A stretch of DNA of 64,000 nucleotides from Helicobacter pylori Shi112 (GCF_000277405.1 NC_017741.1:1302001-1366000), one strand, 5' to 3'. Counted from the stretch's first letter, positions 19,281 to 28,701 are shown. Translations and numbers: made by a program. Notes: generated from the sequence alone by a model not told the origin.

Positions 19281-19861
19281 GATAACCCTTCTAAAAACCC
19301 CACGCTTTGCTCTAACAACGCCCTCCCTTGTAAAGTCATGATGCTTTCAGGGTGGAATTGATAGGCTAAAATCTTGTCTTCTTCATTGATAATAGCCATA
19401 GGGATATTGTCATGCTCAGCGATCACTTCTAAATTTTTAGGCAATCCGCTTGCCATTAAAGAATGGTAACGCCCCACCACCATGCTCTCCCCTAAGCCTT
19501 TAAAAACGGCATGCTTTTTGAGCGCAATAGTCGTCGCTTTGCCATGCACGATTTCTTTACTCCTTATGATTTTAGCCCCATAGCTTTGCGCTAAAGCTTG
19601 TAAGCCCAAACAAACCCCTAAAATGGGGAATTTCTTTTTAGCCATTTCAATGATTTTTAAAAGATTGCCTGAACTGCTAGGGTTACCAGGTCCGGGTGAA
19701 ATGAACAATAAAGGCGTTTTTGATTCTTCATTCATTAAGCCTATAAGATAACTCGGATCAATATCGTTTTGATAAACAGCCACTTCATAACCCAAACACT
19801 CTAATTCATACACCAAGTTATAAGAGAAAGAATCAAAATTATCTATAAAAAAGATTTTCAT
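19277..19861 (-). CDS. trpG: Anthranilate synthase component II (glutamine amidotransferase)
   Basis: 194-aa class I amidotransferase supplying ammonia to TrpE. Motifs: [10 protein letters not shown] at the N-terminus, SPGPGNP, the nucleophile in [10 protein letters not shown] near residue 83, and QFHPESIMT with the catalytic His-Glu near residue 168. Four-base overlaps on both sides (trpE and trpD) show a tightly coupled operon. Confidence 0.96.
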   Translation of the reverse strand: MKIFFIDNFDSFSYNLVYELECLGYEVAVYQNDIDPSYLIGLMNEESKTPLLFISPGPGNPSSSGNLLKIIEMAKKKFPILGVCLGLQALAQSYGAKIIRSKEIVHGKATTIALKKHAVFKGLGESMVVGRYHSLMASGLPKNLEVIAEHDNIPMAIINEEDKILAYQFHPESIMTLQGRALLEQSVGFLEGLS

Positions 19862-21360
19862 AAGCTTGTTTTCCTGATCGCATCAATAAGGGCTTGCGCT
19901 TTGGCTCTTGTTTCATTCGCTTCGTTTTGTGGCACGCTGTCTAGCACAATACCGGCTCCTGCTTGGATCACGGCCCTATTGTTTTTGACAAAACATGAAC
20001 GGATAGTGATGCAAGAATCCATAGAACCCTCGCTATTTAAATACCCCACACTCCCCCCATAAGAGCCTCTCCTTTGGTTTTCCAATTGGTAAATGAGCCT
20101 GATCGCAGAAATTTTAGGCGCCCCACTAAGCGTGCCGGCGTTCATAAAGCTCCTGTAAGCATGCAAACTATCGCACCCTTTTTTCAATTCCCCAACAACC
20201 CTTGAGACTAAATGCATGACATTGGAATACTTATCCACTTTTAAAAGCTTATCGCAATAGCGTTTTTTTGAAACTCTGGCCATGTCGTTTCTGGCCAAAT
20301 CCACTAGCATGATGTGTTCAGCCCTTTCTTTATAATCGTGTTGCAAATCAAATTCCATTTTACTGTCTAAATCGTAATCAATATTCCCTTGTTTGTCCTT
20401 ACCCCTTAAACGAGTGCCAGCAATGGGATAAATTTCAGCCGTATTGGTTAAAGCGTTGTATTTTAAAGCGCTCTCAGGGCTTGCCCCAAAAAGAACAAAA
20501 TCGCTGTCTTTGATATAGAACATATAGGGGCTAGGATTAGTTAGCTTTAAATGGTAATACGCGCTCAAACCCTCCAAGCACTCCATGTAAAAGCTGCGCG
20601 ACAACACCGCTTGAAAAATCTCGCCTTTTTTGATTTCTTCTTGTAAGGATAGCGCCTTTTTTTCAAACTCGCTATCGCTGCAATTAGCGCTAACTTCTCT
20701 ACTTTGCTTGGATTTTTTAGGGATAAAATCGCTTTTGATGTTTTTAGCCAACTCTTTTAAATCCTGTAATTCTTGGGCTATCTCTGTTTTAAAGCGCTCA
20801 TCAAAACACGCCCCCAAGATTTCAGCGCTTTTTTCTTTATGATCTATGATGATCAAATTTTGCGCGACGAAAAAAATAAAGTCATACGCTGTGTTGTCTT
20901 GCGCTTTTAAGTGGGGCAAGTCTTCAAAAAAATTGAGCATTTCAAAAGAAAAAACGCCCGCGCTTAAAAGCGTAAAGGGGTGTTTGGGTTTTGTTTTAAC
21001 GCTTTTAAAAATCCCCCTTAAAGCGTCAAAAGGGCTAGGCTCGAAGAGTTTTAAAAACTCATCTTGCGTTTTTTTATTTTTGGTGTAGGTTAAAATTAGG
21101 GCATTGTCTTGTATAGGCGTTTTAAAAAACGCGCTCAATTTTTGCAAAAACGCCCCGCCATTAGGCGTTAGGCTAGTGATAGTTACGATATTGTGGTTGC
21201 AAATTAGCTTCAAACAGGCTTTAGCCATTAAAAGGGATTTGGTGTGCGCTTTGCTCTCAATCTCAGCGCTTTCAAAAAGCAAGGTGTGCTGTTGCTCTAA
21301 TTTTTCATAAAGAGCTAGGGGATAGGGAATGTAAGAGGCTTTTTCTACTAGACTGATCAT
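19858..21360 (-). CDS. trpE: Anthranilate synthase component I
   Basis: 500-aa chorismate-using enzyme, first step of tryptophan synthesis. The C-terminal catalytic signature is visible: [35 protein letters not shown] and [13 protein letters not shown]. The upstream-extended frame reaches 21417, but the ATG at 21360 has a TGAAGA ribosome binding site and gives the usual length. It is the first gene of the operon. A leader with a run of Trp codons was not seen upstream, so no classical attenuator is proposed. Confidence 0.94.
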   Translation of the reverse strand: MISLVEKASYIPYPLALYEKLEQQHTLLFESAEIESKAHTKSLLMAKACLKLICNHNIVTITSLTPNGGAFLQKLSAFFKTPIQDNALILTYTKNKKTQDEFLKLFEPSPFDALRGIFKSVKTKPKHPFTLLSAGVFSFEMLNFFEDLPHLKAQDNTAYDFIFFVAQNLIIIDHKEKSAEILGACFDERFKTEIAQELQDLKELAKNIKSDFIPKKSKQSREVSANCSDSEFEKKALSLQEEIKKGEIFQAVLSRSFYMECLEGLSAYYHLKLTNPSPYMFYIKDSDFVLFGASPESALKYNALTNTAEIYPIAGTRLRGKDKQGNIDYDLDSKMEFDLQHDYKERAEHIMLVDLARNDMARVSKKRYCDKLLKVDKYSNVMHLVSRVVGELKKGCDSLHAYRSFMNAGTLSGAPKISAIRLIYQLENQRRGSYGGSVGYLNSEGSMDSCITIRSCFVKNNRAVIQAGAGIVLDSVPQNEANETRAKAQALIDAIRKTSL

Positions 21361-21428
21361 CAATTTCTTCACGCTAAAAATAAACCGGTATTCTACAAGA
21401 AATAGATAAATGGGCAATAAATTAATAA

Positions 21429-21447
21429 CCTTATAGAGCTTATAAGG
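21429..21447. promoter_or_regulatory. 19-bp palindrome upstream of the trp operon
   Basis: CCTTATA-GAGCT-TATAAGG has perfect 7-bp arms and lies about 70 bases upstream of the trpE start. A possible minus-strand -10 (TAGAAT) lies between it and trpE. It is placed where an operator or activator site could act, but the binding protein is unknown. Confidence 0.4.
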
Positions 21448-21591
21448 GCTAATCTAACTTAAACTCAATTGGATTTTTCAAGGCTCAATTTATGAGAGAA
21501 TGAGAAATTTTAACTAGGAATGCGAAAAACCACTTTAATCAGATTAAACTTTTGAGCGTTGTTAAGGTTATTTGTGTGGTGCTTGTTGCCG

Positions 21592-22650
21592 TTATCTTTC
21601 TTGTGTGTGGCAAGAAAGATTTGGTGCGATAAATTCAAGGATGGTTTCACCCTCTTTTTCAATGTCAATCAAACCCATATCGTTTGAGCCATTAGGCGGA
21701 GTGATGCCTAAAAAACGCTCATTGAAAGGCCGCCATCTGGCAATAGAGGCGCTGAGTTCGTTAGGATAAAACCCGATAGATTGGTTGTCAAATAAAGCGT
21801 TCACATGCAAAGGGCCTGAAGCGTTCCCGATATAAACGGACAAATTCGCGCACAATTTGGCTAAATCCACTAAACTATGGCTCGTATCATAGAGGTGAGC
21901 GAAAGGGACTTTTTCAAGGAGTTTTTCTGTGGCTTTTCTTTCGCCTGGCCCGCAAATAAGGATGATCTCGCAACTCAAATTTTTGTGTAAAAAATCAATC
22001 AGTTTGATAAAGTGTGGAGCGGGCAATACGGGCGAACTGCCTCCGCTATGCATATGCACGCCGATCCACAATAAACCAACATCAGCGTTGAGTTTTGAAG
22101 CGATAACCAATCGCTCTTTGGATTTGTCTTTAAGCTCCCATGCGATTTTCTTAAGTGGAGCGTTAGGGAGATTATGATCTTTACAAAATACATGGATGAG
22201 ATCCAAATTGTATTCGTATTCGGTTTTTAGGCATAGCGATCGGCTTTGGCGCACGCTCTTTTGATACAGCCAAGAATAGATTTTAGTCTTTGGGGCTAGA
22301 ATATAAGGAATGGACTTCCTCAAACTAAAAGCGAGTCTGGCGTTTTTAAAATTAGAAAATAAAAAAATAAGAGCGTCAATGGATTTGCGCTTAAGAGTGG
22401 TGGCTAAATGGTTATCTTCTATAATGACTTCATCAATAAAAGGGAATTCTAAGGCTATTGGGGTGGTATAGCTAGGAATAACCACACCTAAATACACTTC
22501 TTTGCCTTTTTCTAAAAAAGCTTGCTTTAGAGCGATTAAAGCGGGTATGGCTAAAATAAAATCGCCTAACTTATCGTTACGGATCACAAAAACTTTTTGA
22601 GAGTTTTCCTTATCTTTGCATTTTAAATCTTCAAACCCTACAAAATCCAT
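21592..22650 (-). CDS. Putative LPS heptosyltransferase (glycosyltransferase family 9)
   Basis: 352-aa protein of the ADP-heptose:LPS heptosyltransferase family. The N-terminal acceptor-domain start VFVIRNDKLGDFILAIPAL near residue 19 and the donor-domain motif YIGNASGPLHVNALF near residue 270 are typical; a GxHxxSGG element (GVHMHSGGSS) lies mid-protein. Expected to act at the inner face of the cytoplasmic membrane in LPS core assembly. A GGAG ribosome binding site precedes the ATG. Which sugar it transfers cannot be told from sequence. Confidence 0.8.
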   Translation of the reverse strand: MDFVGFEDLKCKDKENSQKVFVIRNDKLGDFILAIPALIALKQAFLEKGKEVYLGVVIPSYTTPIALEFPFIDEVIIEDNHLATTLKRKSIDALIFLFSNFKNARLAFSLRKSIPYILAPKTKIYSWLYQKSVRQSRSLCLKTEYEYNLDLIHVFCKDHNLPNAPLKKIAWELKDKSKERLVIASKLNADVGLLWIGVHMHSGGSSPVLPAPHFIKLIDFLHKNLSCEIILICGPGERKATEKLLEKVPFAHLYDTSHSLVDLAKLCANLSVYIGNASGPLHVNALFDNQSIGFYPNELSASIARWRPFNERFLGITPPNGSNDMGLIDIEKEGETILEFIAPNLSCHTQER

Positions 22651-22716
22651 AGCTCCGCCTAAGAGATCAAATTTTTATCATGTTAGCAAAAATCGTTCTT
22701 ATGCGATGGATAAATT

Positions 22717-23454
22717 TTATTTTTTATTCTGCCATGCCTTTATGGGCTCATCTTCCCATGTGCCATAAAGAGAGTTGGGTAAAATGATCCACTCTGTGCC
22801 AAATTTTTGAGCGTTTTGCAAGACTTTAGCTCGTTGTTCTTGGCTGTTTTTAGCGTCTTTAGCAAAAAGTGCGTCAAAATCATGCAAAGTATCGCCCACT
22901 TGTAAAACAATCTCATAATCCTTAGCGACTAACTCTCGCCTAACGGCTTTAGGCTTGCCTTTTTCTTTTAATAAAACGGATTCTTCACTCACTTGGGGGA
23001 GTTTAAAACTTTTGAGCGTTTTTAAGGTGAATGCCTTATTTTTTTGCGTGCGGTTAGAAATGTAAAAGATCTTAACGCCCTTAGAATTAGCGTATTCCAA
23101 AAAGTCTAGCGCTCCAGGAATGAGCGTGAGAGAGCCTTCTTTTTCAAATTTATCCCAAGTTTCTGGGGTGTATTTAATGCAATTTTTGACCAAATAGCCC
23201 GCATAATCAAAAGTGTTTAAAACGGTTTCATCTAAATCCAAAATGACGGCTGGCTTTTTGTCTTTAACGAGCTTGAGATTATTGTCTAGCGCCATTTTCG
23301 CCATTTTGTAACTTTGCAATTGCAAGGCCCTGATCTCAGCGCTTTGCTGATGATACTTAGCGCTTCTTGTTATGGGCGAAACGCACTCTTTGGCATTTAA
23401 AACACTCATCAAACTCAATCCTAATAAAACTGATGCAAAGGTCTTTTTTATCAT
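22717..23454 (-). CDS. hppA: Class C acid phosphatase, exported
   Basis: 245-aa HAD-superfamily phosphatase of the e(P4)/class C group. A signal peptide covers about residues 1-21 (KTFASVLLGLSLMSVLNA). The nucleophile motif ILDLDETVLNTFDY lies near residue 71 and the acidic pair GDTLHDFDALF near residue 188. A cysteine follows the signal peptide but not in a standard lipobox, so I favour a soluble or peripherally attached periplasmic enzyme. Such enzymes dephosphorylate nucleotides to allow nucleoside uptake. It is divergent from the YceI gene. Confidence 0.88.
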   Translation of the reverse strand: MIKKTFASVLLGLSLMSVLNAKECVSPITRSAKYHQQSAEIRALQLQSYKMAKMALDNNLKLVKDKKPAVILDLDETVLNTFDYAGYLVKNCIKYTPETWDKFEKEGSLTLIPGALDFLEYANSKGVKIFYISNRTQKNKAFTLKTLKSFKLPQVSEESVLLKEKGKPKAVRRELVAKDYEIVLQVGDTLHDFDALFAKDAKNSQEQRAKVLQNAQKFGTEWIILPNSLYGTWEDEPIKAWQNKK

Positions 23455-23538
23455 AACAACACCTACCTAATGGGGATTTTTTGTATTATACCTTAAAACA
23501 GATGGTTAGGAGTATTTTTACCATTAACCGAATTGTTG

Positions 23539-23544
23539 TATAGT
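23539..23544 (+). promoter_or_regulatory. Extended -10 box for the YceI gene
   Basis: TGTTGTATAGT places TATAGT 34 bases before the ATG, preceded by AT-rich DNA. A short leader with GTGAGGAAAC as ribosome binding site follows. Confidence 0.45.
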
Positions 23545-23578
23545 TGGCGTTTTTAATTCAAAATGAAGTGAGGAAACA

Positions 23579-24127
23579 ATGAAAAAAGCGTTAATATCCG
23601 CTCTTTTTGGTGTTAGTTTGGTGTTTGCAAAACCTTATACGATTGATAAGGCAAACTCTAGCGTGTGGTTTGAGGTCAAACACTTCAAATTCAATGAAAC
23701 AAGAGGCGTGTTTGATAGTTTTGATGGCAAAATTGATGCCGATCCTAATACCAAAGCTCTCAATGTTTTTGAAGGCAAAATTGATATTAAAAGCATCAAC
23801 ACTAGGAACAAAAAAAGAGACGACCACCTAAAAACAGCAGAGTTTTTTGATGCGTTAAAATACCCAAAAGGGAGTTTTAAAATGACAAAATACGAAGATG
23901 GTAAAATCCATGGGGATTTGACCCTTCATGGCGTAACCAAACCTGTCGTATTGGAAGCCAAAATCCAAGCCCCCTTGCAAAACCCCATGAATAAAAAAGA
24001 ATTCATGGTGTTACAAGCTGAAGGCAAAATCAACCGCAAGGATTTTGGTATCGGTAAAACATTTAACGATGCTGTCGTTGGGGATGAGGTAAAGATTGAA
24101 ATCAAACTAGAAGCTTACGCTCAATAA
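23579..24127 (+). CDS. Secreted YceI-family lipid-binding protein
   Basis: 182-aa protein with a short signal peptide (KKALISALFGVSLVFA) followed by the YceI lipocalin-like barrel: YTIDKANSSVWFEVKHF, RDDHLKTAEFFDALKYP and GDLTLHGVTKPV are typical. YceI proteins bind amphiphilic isoprenoid-like or amide lipids in the periplasm; the H. pylori member (HP1286 by position) is reported as secreted. The physiological ligand is not shown by the sequence. The gene has its own promoter and a strong terminator, so it is probably monocistronic. Confidence 0.92.
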   Translation: MKKALISALFGVSLVFAKPYTIDKANSSVWFEVKHFKFNETRGVFDSFDGKIDADPNTKALNVFEGKIDIKSINTRNKKRDDHLKTAEFFDALKYPKGSFKMTKYEDGKIHGDLTLHGVTKPVVLEAKIQAPLQNPMNKKEFMVLQAEGKINRKDFGIGKTFNDAVVGDEVKIEIKLEAYAQ

Positions 24128-24135
24128 ACTTTTTT

Positions 24136-24163
24136 TGCAAGAAACAATTTTTTGTTTCTTGCA
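24136..24163 (+). terminator. Strong intrinsic terminator after the YceI gene
   Basis: A perfect 12-bp stem (TGCAAGAAACAA with TTGTTTCTTGCA) around a TTTT loop begins 8 bases after the stop and is followed by a pyrimidine-rich tract. Confidence 0.8.
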
Positions 24164-24359
24164 GCTTTCTTTTCTTAATAGTCTTTTTTCTGCCCAATAC
24201 CTCTAAAACATCAAAGCCTTTAGTAGCGTTTTTACCCAATCGCTTAAAAAATTGAACGCCTATTTTGAATATATTAGACGCTTTTTTATTTTTATGCTAA
24301 ACTATTTGAAGTTTCAGCCGATATGACTTAATACAGAGATTAAACCAATCATAAATAGT

Positions 24360-24501
24360 AAGGTTGATTCCATCTCGCTCTGTAGTAGGTTTGAAACCAT
24401 GCATCTAAGATTGACTCCTATCTTGTAAGTGCCATACTGCAAGTTCCCATAATAAAAACTTCTAAAAATAAAAACCTGCAGAGCGAGATGGAATCAATCT
24501 T
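24360..24501 (+). ncRNA. Candidate structured RNA or remnant element with long hairpin
   Basis: The arms 24360-24385 and 24476-24501 are complementary over 26 positions; the two non-Watson-Crick positions would be G-U pairs in a plus-strand RNA. The inner sequences AGGTTT and AAACCT extend the helix after a small bulge. The roughly 80-base loop holds a smaller AAGAT/ATCTT hairpin. A T run (CTTTTTAT) follows the right arm, as in a terminated transcript. No ORF of useful length lies inside. The rest of the 24165-24716 gap shows nothing else convincing apart from the tenA promoter. It could instead be a miniature inverted-repeat element. Confidence 0.4.
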
Positions 24502-24716
24502 TTTATGGTTACAAATGATAGCCAGTCTTAAACAACATAAAGGCAATACAAGCCTTGCAATACCATTAATCGCTATTCAAAATCACAGATATTTTAATAC
24601 AGCGTTCAACTTTTGAAAGCAAGATCCTACCCACCAACCTTTTTAAAAACAAATTTTTATACCATATCACAAGTTTTCGTGTTAGAATGCGTTGAATGGA
24701 TTTTAGGAGTGTAAAA

Positions 24717-25373
24717 ATGCAAGTTTCACAATATCTGTATCAAAACGCGCAATCTATTTGGGGGGATTGTATTTCCCATCCGTTTGTTCAAGGCATAGGG
24801 CATGGGACTTTAGAAAGAGATAAATTTCGTTTTTATATCATTCAGGATTATTTGTTTCTTTTAGAATACGCTAAGGTGTTTGCTTTAGGCGTAATTAAAG
24901 CTTATGATGAAATTGTGATGAGAGAGTTTTCTAACGCTATACAAGATATTTTGAATAACGAGATGAGTATCCATAACCATTACATTAGAGAACTTCAAAT
25001 CACTCAAATAGAATTGCAAAACGCGCACCCCACCCTAGCGAATAAATCCTATACAAGCTACATGCTCGCTGAAGGGATTAAGGGCTCTATTAAAGAAGTT
25101 ACGGCGGCTGTTTTGGCTTGTGGCTGGAGCTATTTAGTGATCGCTCAAAATTTAAGCCAAATCCCAAACGCTTTAGAACATGCCTTTTATGGGCATTGGA
25201 TTAAGGGCTATAGTTCCAAAGAATTTCAAGCGTGTGTGTCGTGGAATATTAATTTGCTTGATTCTCTCACTCACGCTTCTTCAAAACAAGAAATTGAGAA
25301 GTTAAAGGACATTTTTATCACTACAAGTAAATATGAATACATGTTTTGGGATATGGCGTATCAAAAAAACTAA
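24717..25373 (+). CDS. tenA: TenA-family aminopyrimidine aminohydrolase (thiamine salvage)
   Basis: 218-residue all-helical TenA/thiaminase II family protein. Motifs include FYIIQDYLFLLEYAKVFA near residue 40, the cysteine in AAVLACGWSY near residue 135, and the C-terminal YEYMFWDMAY. The family releases the pyrimidine moiety from degraded thiamine. The ATG at 24717 with TAGGAGTG upstream is preferred over an upstream TTG at 24696. A -10-like TAGAAT lies at 24683-24688. It stands just upstream of the riboswitch-controlled thiamine genes but has no riboswitch of its own. Confidence 0.93.
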   Translation: MQVSQYLYQNAQSIWGDCISHPFVQGIGHGTLERDKFRFYIIQDYLFLLEYAKVFALGVIKAYDEIVMREFSNAIQDILNNEMSIHNHYIRELQITQIELQNAHPTLANKSYTSYMLAEGIKGSIKEVTAAVLACGWSYLVIAQNLSQIPNALEHAFYGHWIKGYSSKEFQACVSWNINLLDSLTHASSKQEIEKLKDIFITTSKYEYMFWDMAYQKN

Positions 25374-25402
25374 TTCTCATTGATTCATGTTACAATCAAA
25401 CT

Positions 25403-25488
25403 AAAGGGGTGCTTTTTAAAAACGCTCATTTTTAAAAGGCTGAGATCAAACCCGTAGAACTTGTCAAGGTAATTCTTGCGTAAGGAAA
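25403..25488 (+). promoter_or_regulatory. Thiamine pyrophosphate (TPP) riboswitch
   Basis: The conserved THI-box pieces appear in order: AAAGGGGTGC, GGCTGAGATCAAACCC, GAACTTGTCAAGGTAATTCT and TTGCGTAAGGAAA, with the expected spacing for the two ligand-binding arms. A -10-like TACAAT lies at 25391-25396, so the transcript would start near the aptamer. The 3' end (TAAGGAAA) lies 4 bases before the ATG at 25493 and doubles as the ribosome binding site, which suggests ligand-dependent blocking of translation. Confidence 0.92.
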
Positions 25489-25492
25489 TAGC

Positions 25493-26155
25493 ATGTTAAT
25501 AACCACCCAACTATCCAAACGATTTTACGCCACACTCATTCTTGCTTGCGTGTTTTTGATCACCACTAATATTCTTGTCAAAGGCTCGTTTATCAATCTT
25601 TTAGCAGGGCTTAGTGGGGTTTTGTATGCGTTTTTTGCCGGAGAAAGGCAAACGATTTGCTTTGTGTTTGGTCTTGTGTATAATTTGAGTTACGCTTATG
25701 TCGCTTATCAGTGGAAATTAAACGCTGATGTGATTTTATGCCTTTTTTTGTATATGCCGGTAACGATTTATGGGCTATTCGCATGGAAAAAGACACAGCA
25801 GCATGAAGGCGCTATTAAGGCTCAAAAACTTTCCAAAAATTGGCGTTTTGCGCTTATTTTAGGCATAGGGGTTTTAACTTATGTGAGCGCTTTGTTTTTT
25901 AAAGAGATTAAAACGAATTTTTTATGGGCAGAGAGTTTTAATTTCGTCATCTTTATTGTTGCTTTTATTTTGCAGGTTTTGCGCTATGTGGAGAATTATG
26001 CGCTAGTAACTTTGGGGAATATCGTGTCTATTGTCGTGTGGTTTTGTATTTTTCAAATTTCTACAGAGAGCTTGGTGCAACTCTTCACAACGATTTTATA
26101 CCTTTTTATTGGCATGTATTATTTTAAGCGCTGGAACAAGTCATGCAAGCAGTGA
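25493..26155 (+). CDS. pnuC: PnuC-family transporter, probably for thiamine (PnuT-like)
   Basis: 220-aa membrane protein with about seven helices and the family-like segments GLSGVLYAFFAGERQTICF, LFLYMPVTIYGLFAWKK and LYLFIGMYYFKRW. PnuC family members facilitate vitamin uptake. Reference genomes often label it nicotinamide mononucleotide transporter, but a TPP riboswitch directly before it and thiN overlapping by 13 bases argue that thiamine is the substrate, trapped as TPP by the kinase. This substrate call is inference. Confidence 0.88.
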   Translation: MLITTQLSKRFYATLILACVFLITTNILVKGSFINLLAGLSGVLYAFFAGERQTICFVFGLVYNLSYAYVAYQWKLNADVILCLFLYMPVTIYGLFAWKKTQQHEGAIKAQKLSKNWRFALILGIGVLTYVSALFFKEIKTNFLWAESFNFVIFIVAFILQVLRYVENYALVTLGNIVSIVVWFCIFQISTESLVQLFTTILYLFIGMYYFKRWNKSCKQ

Positions 26156-26757
26156 TTTTAGCGAATGGGGAGTTTCCTAAATCCCAAAAATGCTTAGACA
26201 TTTTAAAAAACGCTCCCTTTTTAATCGCATGCGATGGGGCTGTTGCTTCATTGCATGCGCTTCAATTCAAACCCAGCGTTGTTATAGGCGATCTAGATAG
26301 CATTGATTCGCATTTGAAAGCCTTGTATCACCCTATATGCGTGAGCGAACAAAACAGCAACGATTTATCCAAAGCCTTTTTTTATGCTTTGAATAAGGGC
26401 TGTGATGATTTTATTTTTTTAGGGTTGAATGGCAAGCGAGAAGACCACGCTTTGGCGAACACTTTTTTATTGTTGGAGTATTTTAAGTTTTGCAAAAAAA
26501 TCCAAGCCGTAAGCGATTATGGTCTTTTTAGGGCGCTAGAAACCCCTTTTACTTTGCCCAGTTTTAAAGGGGAGCAAATCTCGCTTTTTAGCTTGGATTT
26601 TGATGCCCAATTCACTTCCAAAAATCTCAAATACCCCTTAAAAAACTTGCGTTTAAAAACGCTCTTTTCTGGCTCGCTCAATGAAGCTACAGATAGTTTT
26701 TTTAGCCTTAGCTCTACACCCAAATCGGTGGTGTTGGTGTATCAAAAGTTCTTATGA
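26143..26757 (+). CDS. thiN: Thiamine pyrophosphokinase
   Basis: 204-aa enzyme transferring pyrophosphate from ATP to thiamine. Family motifs: ILANGEFP at the N-terminus, ACDGAVASLHAL, VVIGDLDSID near residue 46 and LGLNGKREDHALANTFLL near residue 97. It overlaps pnuC by 13 bases, so import and phosphorylation are coupled under the riboswitch. Its last 261 bases are duplicated in inverted orientation at 14502-14762. Confidence 0.93.
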   Translation: MQAVILANGEFPKSQKCLDILKNAPFLIACDGAVASLHALQFKPSVVIGDLDSIDSHLKALYHPICVSEQNSNDLSKAFFYALNKGCDDFIFLGLNGKREDHALANTFLLLEYFKFCKKIQAVSDYGLFRALETPFTLPSFKGEQISLFSLDFDAQFTSKNLKYPLKNLRLKTLFSGSLNEATDSFFSLSSTPKSVVLVYQKFL

Positions 26758-26762
26758 TCGGG

Positions 26763-27270
26763 TTTTATTAGGCGAATTTTTGTCTGTATATTGCGCCAAG
26801 TTAAGGAGCATTTGAGAGAGTGGGCATAGAGGGTTCATCATTTTTTAACAAAACCATCACAAAGCGGCCAAATCAACCCATATCGGCTAAAATCCAAAGC
26901 GGTTTAGTATAAAGGAATAACCACTAGCATGTCTAAAAACACAATCCATCTGGCTCAATCTCTATAGTAGTTGGATTTCTTAAGATCATCAAACCAATTA
27001 GAAATCCCAATAAAAATGCAAGAAATACCGCTCAATTAAAGGGTGAGATAGAAGCGAGTTTTGAATTTATTTTAATTTTTTAAAAAATGGGGTTTTAGTT
27101 ACTTGATTTTTGCAGTTTGAAGGTTATCGCTCAACTAACGCCAAGTTCTTTTATATTTTGATTACAGAAAACGCTTTTTAGCATTTTTTAAATTTTACAA
27201 TCAATAAAACAAGACCAAAGCTTTTAAGTGCTTCTTTTGAAAAGATGGAATCAAAGCGATAATTACCAAC
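26763..27270. other. Long gap between thiN and rplQ
   Basis: AT-rich sequence without a convincing gene. Only very short frames occur, such as a 12-codon ATG frame at about 26929. It may hold decayed coding sequence; the GATGGAATCAA word at 27246 recurs from the hairpin arm at 24488. Confidence 0.4.
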
Positions 27271-27288
27271 CAAGACTAAAATCTTGGC
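27271..27288 (-). terminator. Hairpin after rplQ, end of the ribosomal operon
   Basis: CCAAGA and TCTTGG pair around a 6-base loop, 18 bases past the rplQ stop on the minus strand. The stem is short and the following T content modest, so it is only a likely terminator. Confidence 0.45.
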
Positions 27289-27305
27289 TAGTAGCCCGTC
27301 AAATT

Positions 27306-27656
27306 TCACACAAATTCAATGGTGGCTAGAGTGGAAGCGTCCCCTCTTCTAAAAGTGGTGCGTTGGATCCTAGTGTATCCGCCATTCCTTTGCGCGTATT
27401 TGGGTGCGATTTCAGTTACAAGCTTGTGGGTGGCTTCTTTATTTTGCAAATACGCAAAAACATGGCGGTGCGCGTTAAAATCACCCACACGAGCCGCTGT
27501 CGTTAATTTCTCAATGTAACTGCGCAATTCCTTAGCTTTATAAATCCCTGTTTCAATTTTGTTATACTCAATCAAAGCGATCGCTAAATTCTTTAATAAC
27601 GCCTTTCTGTGCGAGCTGGTTCTCCCAAGCTTGCGGTATCCGTGTTTGTGTCTCAT
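27306..27656 (-). CDS. rplQ: 50S ribosomal protein L17
   Basis: 116-aa L17 with the usual start [17 protein letters not shown] and the central [18 protein letters not shown]. It is the last gene of the ribosomal super-operon and overlaps the rpoA stop by one base (TGATG). Confidence 0.98.
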   Translation of the reverse strand: MRHKHGYRKLGRTSSHRKALLKNLAIALIEYNKIETGIYKAKELRSYIEKLTTAARVGDFNAHRHVFAYLQNKEATHKLVTEIAPKYAQRNGGYTRIQRTTFRRGDASTLATIEFV

Positions 27657-28690
27657 CAGTCGTTACCTCCTTTATCTTCTAATTTTTCTAATCTTTTCTT
27701 TAAACTCTCTCTTTGTTCAGGGCTTAATTCTGTGCCTACCGGATAGCCCAAATCATTCAATTTTTCAGCGATTTCATCATAGGATTTTTTACCCATGTTT
27801 TTCACGCCTTTAAGCTCTTCTTCGCTCATCAACACGAGTTCGCCCACATACTTGATGCCGATTTTATCCAAGCAGTTAAAACACCTAGCGCTCAAATTCA
27901 TGCTTTCAATCTTAGCGCTCAAATCTTTAGCGTCATCTCTTTGGGCGTAATCGCCTGAATACTCCGTATTGGCAATGGGTCTTTCGCCAAAAACGCCTAG
28001 TTGCTTGCTCATCACTTTCACCGCTGATAAAAACGCTTTATAAGGGTCAATCTGCCCGTCTGTTTCAATATCAAAAATGATTTTTTCATAGTTGGGATCG
28101 CCCTCAACCAAAACATTTTCAATCTCATAAACAACCTTTTTAATCGGCGTGAAAGAGCCGTCTAGTGGCATATAGCCCTCAGGCATCAATTCCCTTGTGT
28201 TTTCGCTTGGGACATACCCCATTCCTTTATAGATAATGAGCGAAAAATTCAATTGAGCGTCTTCGTTGATTGTGGCTAGGGGCATTTCAGGATTGACGAT
28301 TTCTATATGCTCAGAATTCAAATCCCTAGCCCTAAGCTCCATAGGCCCTTTAAAAGAATAATTCACCACAACCGATTGGTTTTCTAAAGAGCTATCTTGC
28401 CCCACTAACGCCTTGGCTATAAAGCGGATATTCTTTAAATTCATGATAAAAAGCGACACATCTTCAGTAACCCCTCTTAATGAGTCAAACTCATGATGCA
28501 CGCCTTCAATCTTTAAACCTACAGGAGCATATCCCACAGAGCTTAAAAGCAAAAGCCTTCTAATAGGATGAGCGAGCGTAACAGCGTAACCAAACTCAAA
28601 TGGAGCCAGAGAAATCTTAACCCGATTGCCCTCTTTCTCTAACACCTTAATTTCTGATGGGATCAAAGGTGCTGTTTTGATAACTTTCAT
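27656..28690 (-). CDS. rpoA: DNA-directed RNA polymerase alpha subunit
   Basis: 344-aa alpha subunit. The N-terminal assembly domain includes [20 protein letters not shown] near residue 32, and the C-terminal domain includes [20 protein letters not shown], the DNA- and activator-binding helix-hairpin region. Located as usual between rpsD and rplQ, it ends with a charged tail. Transcription of ribosomal and polymerase genes is thus linked. Confidence 0.98.
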   Translation of the reverse strand: MKVIKTAPLIPSEIKVLEKEGNRVKISLAPFEFGYAVTLAHPIRRLLLLSSVGYAPVGLKIEGVHHEFDSLRGVTEDVSLFIMNLKNIRFIAKALVGQDSSLENQSVVVNYSFKGPMELRARDLNSEHIEIVNPEMPLATINEDAQLNFSLIIYKGMGYVPSENTRELMPEGYMPLDGSFTPIKKVVYEIENVLVEGDPNYEKIIFDIETDGQIDPYKAFLSAVKVMSKQLGVFGERPIANTEYSGDYAQRDDAKDLSAKIESMNLSARCFNCLDKIGIKYVGELVLMSEEELKGVKNMGKKSYDEIAEKLNDLGYPVGTELSPEQRESLKKRLEKLEDKGGND

Positions 28691-28701
28691 GCTCTAACCC
28701 C

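Noticed and set aside
21361-21591. Search for a trp leader peptide and attenuator
   Set aside because: No short frame with tandem Trp codons and no terminator/antiterminator pair was seen before trpE.
24165-24716. Search for AapA/IsoA-like type I toxin peptide in the gap before tenA
   Set aside because: No frame resembling the known small basic AapA peptides was found; only very short ATG frames such as an 8-codon one occur.
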